Assembly (NCBI RefSeq): GCF_032118995.1 | Contig: NC_092657.1 | Coordinates: forward strand, 2,415,891 to 2,479,890 | Direction: 5' to 3' | Source: Asterias amurensis | Taxonomy: Eukaryota; Echinodermata; Asteroidea; Forcipulatida; Asteriidae | DNA length: 64,000 bases | In this document: positions 61,922 through 64,000 of the stretch, piece by piece | Layout of the letters: every line of letters starts with the position of its first letter | Position numbering within the stretch: the stretch's first letter is position 1 | Translations under genes and position numbers: made by a program | The notes under the pieces: generated by a model | What the model was told of the DNA's origin: nothing | Databases searched by the model: none | The model's input: the letters and a program-made list of their open reading frames with translations, nothing else

Positions 61922-63796
61922 GACCGTTTTTATATAGCGCTTTTCACGCCGGAGGGCGTCTCAAGTAAGGTTTTATGCTAATAATTATTTTGAGTATTTA
62001 CCAATAGTGTCCACTGCCTTTAAACATCCTAACGTTTATTCTTGGCCCTAAATAAAAATGGAACCATTGATGTGACGTCACACCAATTCGGAACGCCAGA
62101 TTCATACTTCCCGAGAAGGCGATACGAATTTTGAGGAGTTGCCCACAAGTCTACTGAGGCGAATTATTTGTTTTCAAAATTCACATAAAGTATGACCGGG
62201 CTTTATATACTCGCGCCTATCATGTCCGCCATTTTGAAAGTTAGGCAAAGTACTCCCAGAATGGCGGAAATGGTTGACGCATGTCACATTTTTTTCAAAA
62301 AATATCAAAATTTACACAATGGGGTGTTAAAATAAAAGTAATATCACAAAACAATTATATTGGTGGTATTTTAAAACCCTCTAATAGTGTAGCTGTACGC
62401 TAAGGATTTGACTCCAAAATGGCAAAAATGGTAGATGCCAAAAAGAATAAAAATGTTCACTCTTTAAAATGTTCAAATTCAAACTGTGGGTGTCCTAAAT
62501 CCAAATCGGCCACAAATTTGACATGTTATTATTATGTTGCATTTGCAAATGACACTTTCGTTTTTTTCGTCACAATGTGATATCTTTAATTTATTACAGT
62601 TTGGGTCAAACTTCCGCTTTGTCCTTCACTTGGTTATGATAACCTAATGTTATCTTCAAGGGAAGACAGAGGTTCTGGTTTGGTCTTTTTGTATCAGGAT
62701 GTTATTTGTCACCCATGTATTTCCTGATGGTCAATCAACCCCATCCATCATTTTTGGGAGTTACTTGTATACAATGGATGAAAATGCGCTTTTTAAGGCC
62801 CGTTTTGATACCGCTTCCTTAATTCCCGGAACGGGAAGCCCGTTTCCGAACGGGAACCCCATTTCCGAACGAGACATTCATCAGATAAGTCCAAAACAAG
62901 GTCCTGTCCTACAAGGACACTAAATTTATCAAACTGAAAAACAAAAATGTTTATTCGAATAAACACAAATTAACAATGAAAATAAGTCAAGTTAGCGTTA
63001 GGTTATGATTGAATGAAATTAAAGGAATTTTGCTGACAAATATTTCGAATGGTCAAGAGGGCTAGGGTTTGTTTTGATCTTTTGTCAACGAGATTTAATT
63101 TGTTGAATTACTATCTAAAATTGTGTGTCCAGGTACTGCCTGATGGGTTAAGTTTTACTACTTGGATTCAGTTACACCATTGCCATTTTACATACCAATG
63201 TTGTACACATGGATGTCAGAAGACTTTTGTCCTGCCCCTTCTAACCTAAACCATTGTCCCACATTAATTGGCACCCCTCCCACAGGACATGGTATGGTGC
63301 AGCTTAGGGTATCATGGCGTTTGTGCTGGCCAGTGTGTACGATATGATTAAAACTATGGAAACATTAACATAAATGTCAGTATGAGCTGACAACATCCAT
63401 AATTTCAGGGGTTGGAAACTTAAAATATAGAAGAGTTTGCGGTAACACCATGTAATAAAAATCTCTAAATGAGTTTGGGTGGTTCGATGACAATCTCTAA
63501 ATGAGTTGGGGTGGTTCTGAAAAGAACCTCCACAACTCATTTAGAGATTTTTATTACATGGTGTTACCGCTAACTCTTCTATATCTTATTTCCACCATGC
63601 AAAGTTTCAAATCCTACTTAAATTTAAAATGTCTTATTTTTTTCTGAACATATAGGAACCCCTCAAAAATGGAGTTTGCAGAATTGAAAGACGGCGCATG
63701 CGCACAGTGTATCGACAGTACTGGTAGGGTGGTGACTGACAGTCATTGTGAACTCGTCTACTACTCAGCTCCTGTTGAAAGAAGAATCAATGGAAA
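59992..63796 (+). CDS. IL-17-like secreted cytokine, 3'-partial
   Basis: Coding exons 59992-60009, 61038-61537 and 63656-63796 (donor gtacgt), phases 0 and 2, giving 219 residues before the window ends. Residues 1-27 are a signal peptide (LVLPVLFLIALLSSVNTA, cut before PTF). Residues 28-157 are a long Ser/Thr-rich N-terminal region with basic pairs (VKR, AKR) that may be processed. Residues 161-216 carry the IL-17 pattern: C161-x-W163-x-Y165, NVS glycosylation site at 168, R-x-P at 173-175, A-x-C...C at 187-191, C204, and V-x-Y...APVERR ending at 216. IL-17 cytokines are cystine-knot dimers that act through IL-17R/SEFIR receptors in epithelial immunity and are expanded in echinoderms. The remaining C-x-C strand must lie in a later exon. 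Reading through the last donor would stop at about 63873-63875 without the needed cysteines, which supports the splice. Confidence 0.8.
60192..60480 (+). mobile_element. MITE family 1 fragment in intron 1 of the cytokine gene
   Basis: Interior blocks of family 1 ('tctcacttggtgtatctcaa', 'cacccttgtcac') are present. The right end is replaced by a C run (60480-60494) and unrelated DNA. Confidence 0.7.
60495..61037 (+). other. Remainder of cytokine intron 1
   Basis: AT-rich, with an A run at 60782-60799. Acceptor 'ttattgttacag' at 61026-61037. No other element recognised. Confidence 0.5.
61552..62023 (+). mobile_element. MITE family 1 copy with a nested (AAT)n retroposon tail
   Basis: Begins 14 bases after the exon 2 donor, TTAA at both ends. 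At about 61880-61966 an (AAT)n run followed by 'tatatagcgcttttcacgcc' interrupts it. This is the reverse of a LINE/SINE 3' tail (GCGCTATATA then (ATT)n), so a retroposon landed in the MITE after the MITE inserted. Confidence 0.85.
62024..63429 (+). other. Cytokine intron 2, remaining sequence
   Basis: No exon supported. It contains 'cgccattttgaaag' and 'aatggcgg' motifs (62227-62270) and a G/C-rich direct repeat 'cccg(t)ttccgaacggga' around 62825-62870. Short open frames have no family. Confidence 0.45.
63430..63590. repeat. Long perfect-type hairpin just upstream of cytokine exon 3
   Basis: The left arm ('gcggtaacaccatgtaataa', then 'atctctaaatgag') pairs with the right arm ('ctcatttagagatttttatt', then 'acatggtgttaccgc'). 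The left arm itself is partly duplicated. The stem ends about 70 bases before the acceptor at 63654-63655. Relatives: 5281-5460, 41385-41440, 50180-50260, 55535-55630. Confidence 0.85.
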
Positions 63797-64000
63797 GTAC
63801 GTATTCAGTCCAATTGTTTCCCCGACCCTTTGTCTAAAAATATTACTCAAAAGGCAAAGATACGATTGCACGTGACGTCATTGACCACCATTTTGAACAA
63901 GAGTGGAAACGCGCACGCGCGCGTGTATACGCGCTGCGCATGACTCCCAAGCTGCTGATAATCTTGTACACTGTGTGTTTCATGAGAGCCGGTGTCGCAT
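63797..64000 (+). other. Start of cytokine intron 3, truncated by the window edge
   Basis: Follows the gtacgt donor. Contains a CG-alternating stretch 'acgcgcacgcgcgcgtgtat' near 63908-63928. No coding assigned. Confidence 0.5.

Noticed and set aside
61670..61981. 103-codon frame after cytokine exon 2
   Set aside because: It is composed of MITE family 1 sequence plus the (AAT)n run, shared with other copies.
63797..63875. Read-through C-terminus of the cytokine past the gtacgt donor
   Set aside because: It stops without the conserved C-x-C strand and the added residues do not resemble IL-17; a consensus donor is present.
1..64000. CRISPR arrays, prophage, bacterial operons or toxin genes
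   Set aside because: Nothing of the kind is present; spaced repeats are eukaryotic satellites and minisatellites without CRISPR-like repeat and spacer regularity.

Overview
The window looks like nuclear DNA of a deuterostome invertebrate, most likely an echinoderm (a sea star is my best guess). It is AT-rich, has many introns with GT-AG junctions, and is packed with short non-autonomous DNA transposons, tRNA-derived SINEs and decayed LINE tails. There are no bacterial-type operons, rRNA genes or CRISPR arrays. The assignment rests on general genome character plus my recognition of the repeat families, not on a database search.

Three protein-coding loci can be supported. (1) On the minus strand, 9146-6241 holds a short three-exon gene (or the 3' end of a longer one) ending in an SH3 domain very like that of SH3YL1. 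(2) On the plus strand, 25873-44444 holds a 20-coding-exon gene for a predicted 2,606-residue protein: N-terminal ankyrin repeats, a huge Ser/Lys-rich presumably disordered middle (one exon is 4,354 bp), and a C-terminal STE-type kinase domain that is clearly MAP3K19 (YSK4). Every splice phase is compatible and the 7,821 coding bases divide exactly into codons. (3) On the plus strand, 59992 to the window end holds the first three coding exons of a secreted IL-17-like cytokine; its last cysteine-knot strands lie beyond the window.

Layout: 1-1.6 kb, satellite of about 0.5-kb units; 1.6-6.2 kb, repeats; 6.2-9.2 kb, SH3 gene; 9.2-25.8 kb, gene-poor DNA with MITEs, old tandem duplications and a LINE tail at 21.3-22.0 kb; 25.9-44.4 kb, ANK-MAP3K19 gene; 44.4-59.9 kb, its 3' flank and a repeat-rich intergenic stretch; 60-64 kb, IL-17-like gene.

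The most unusual signal is that the MAP3K19 gene carries local tandem duplications of its own exon edges (splice site plus adjoining exon sequence) in introns 9, 12, 14 and 19, and a four-copy 137-bp repeat that includes the stop codon and the end of the last exon. Other second-look items are a start-overlapping uORF, an exact 45-nt in-frame coding duplication, a tandem duplication upstream of the cytokine gene, and a strong hairpin just before the cytokine's third exon. No functional link between the three genes can be shown from sequence; the kinase and the cytokine are both plausible immune or stress-signalling genes that happen to be neighbours.
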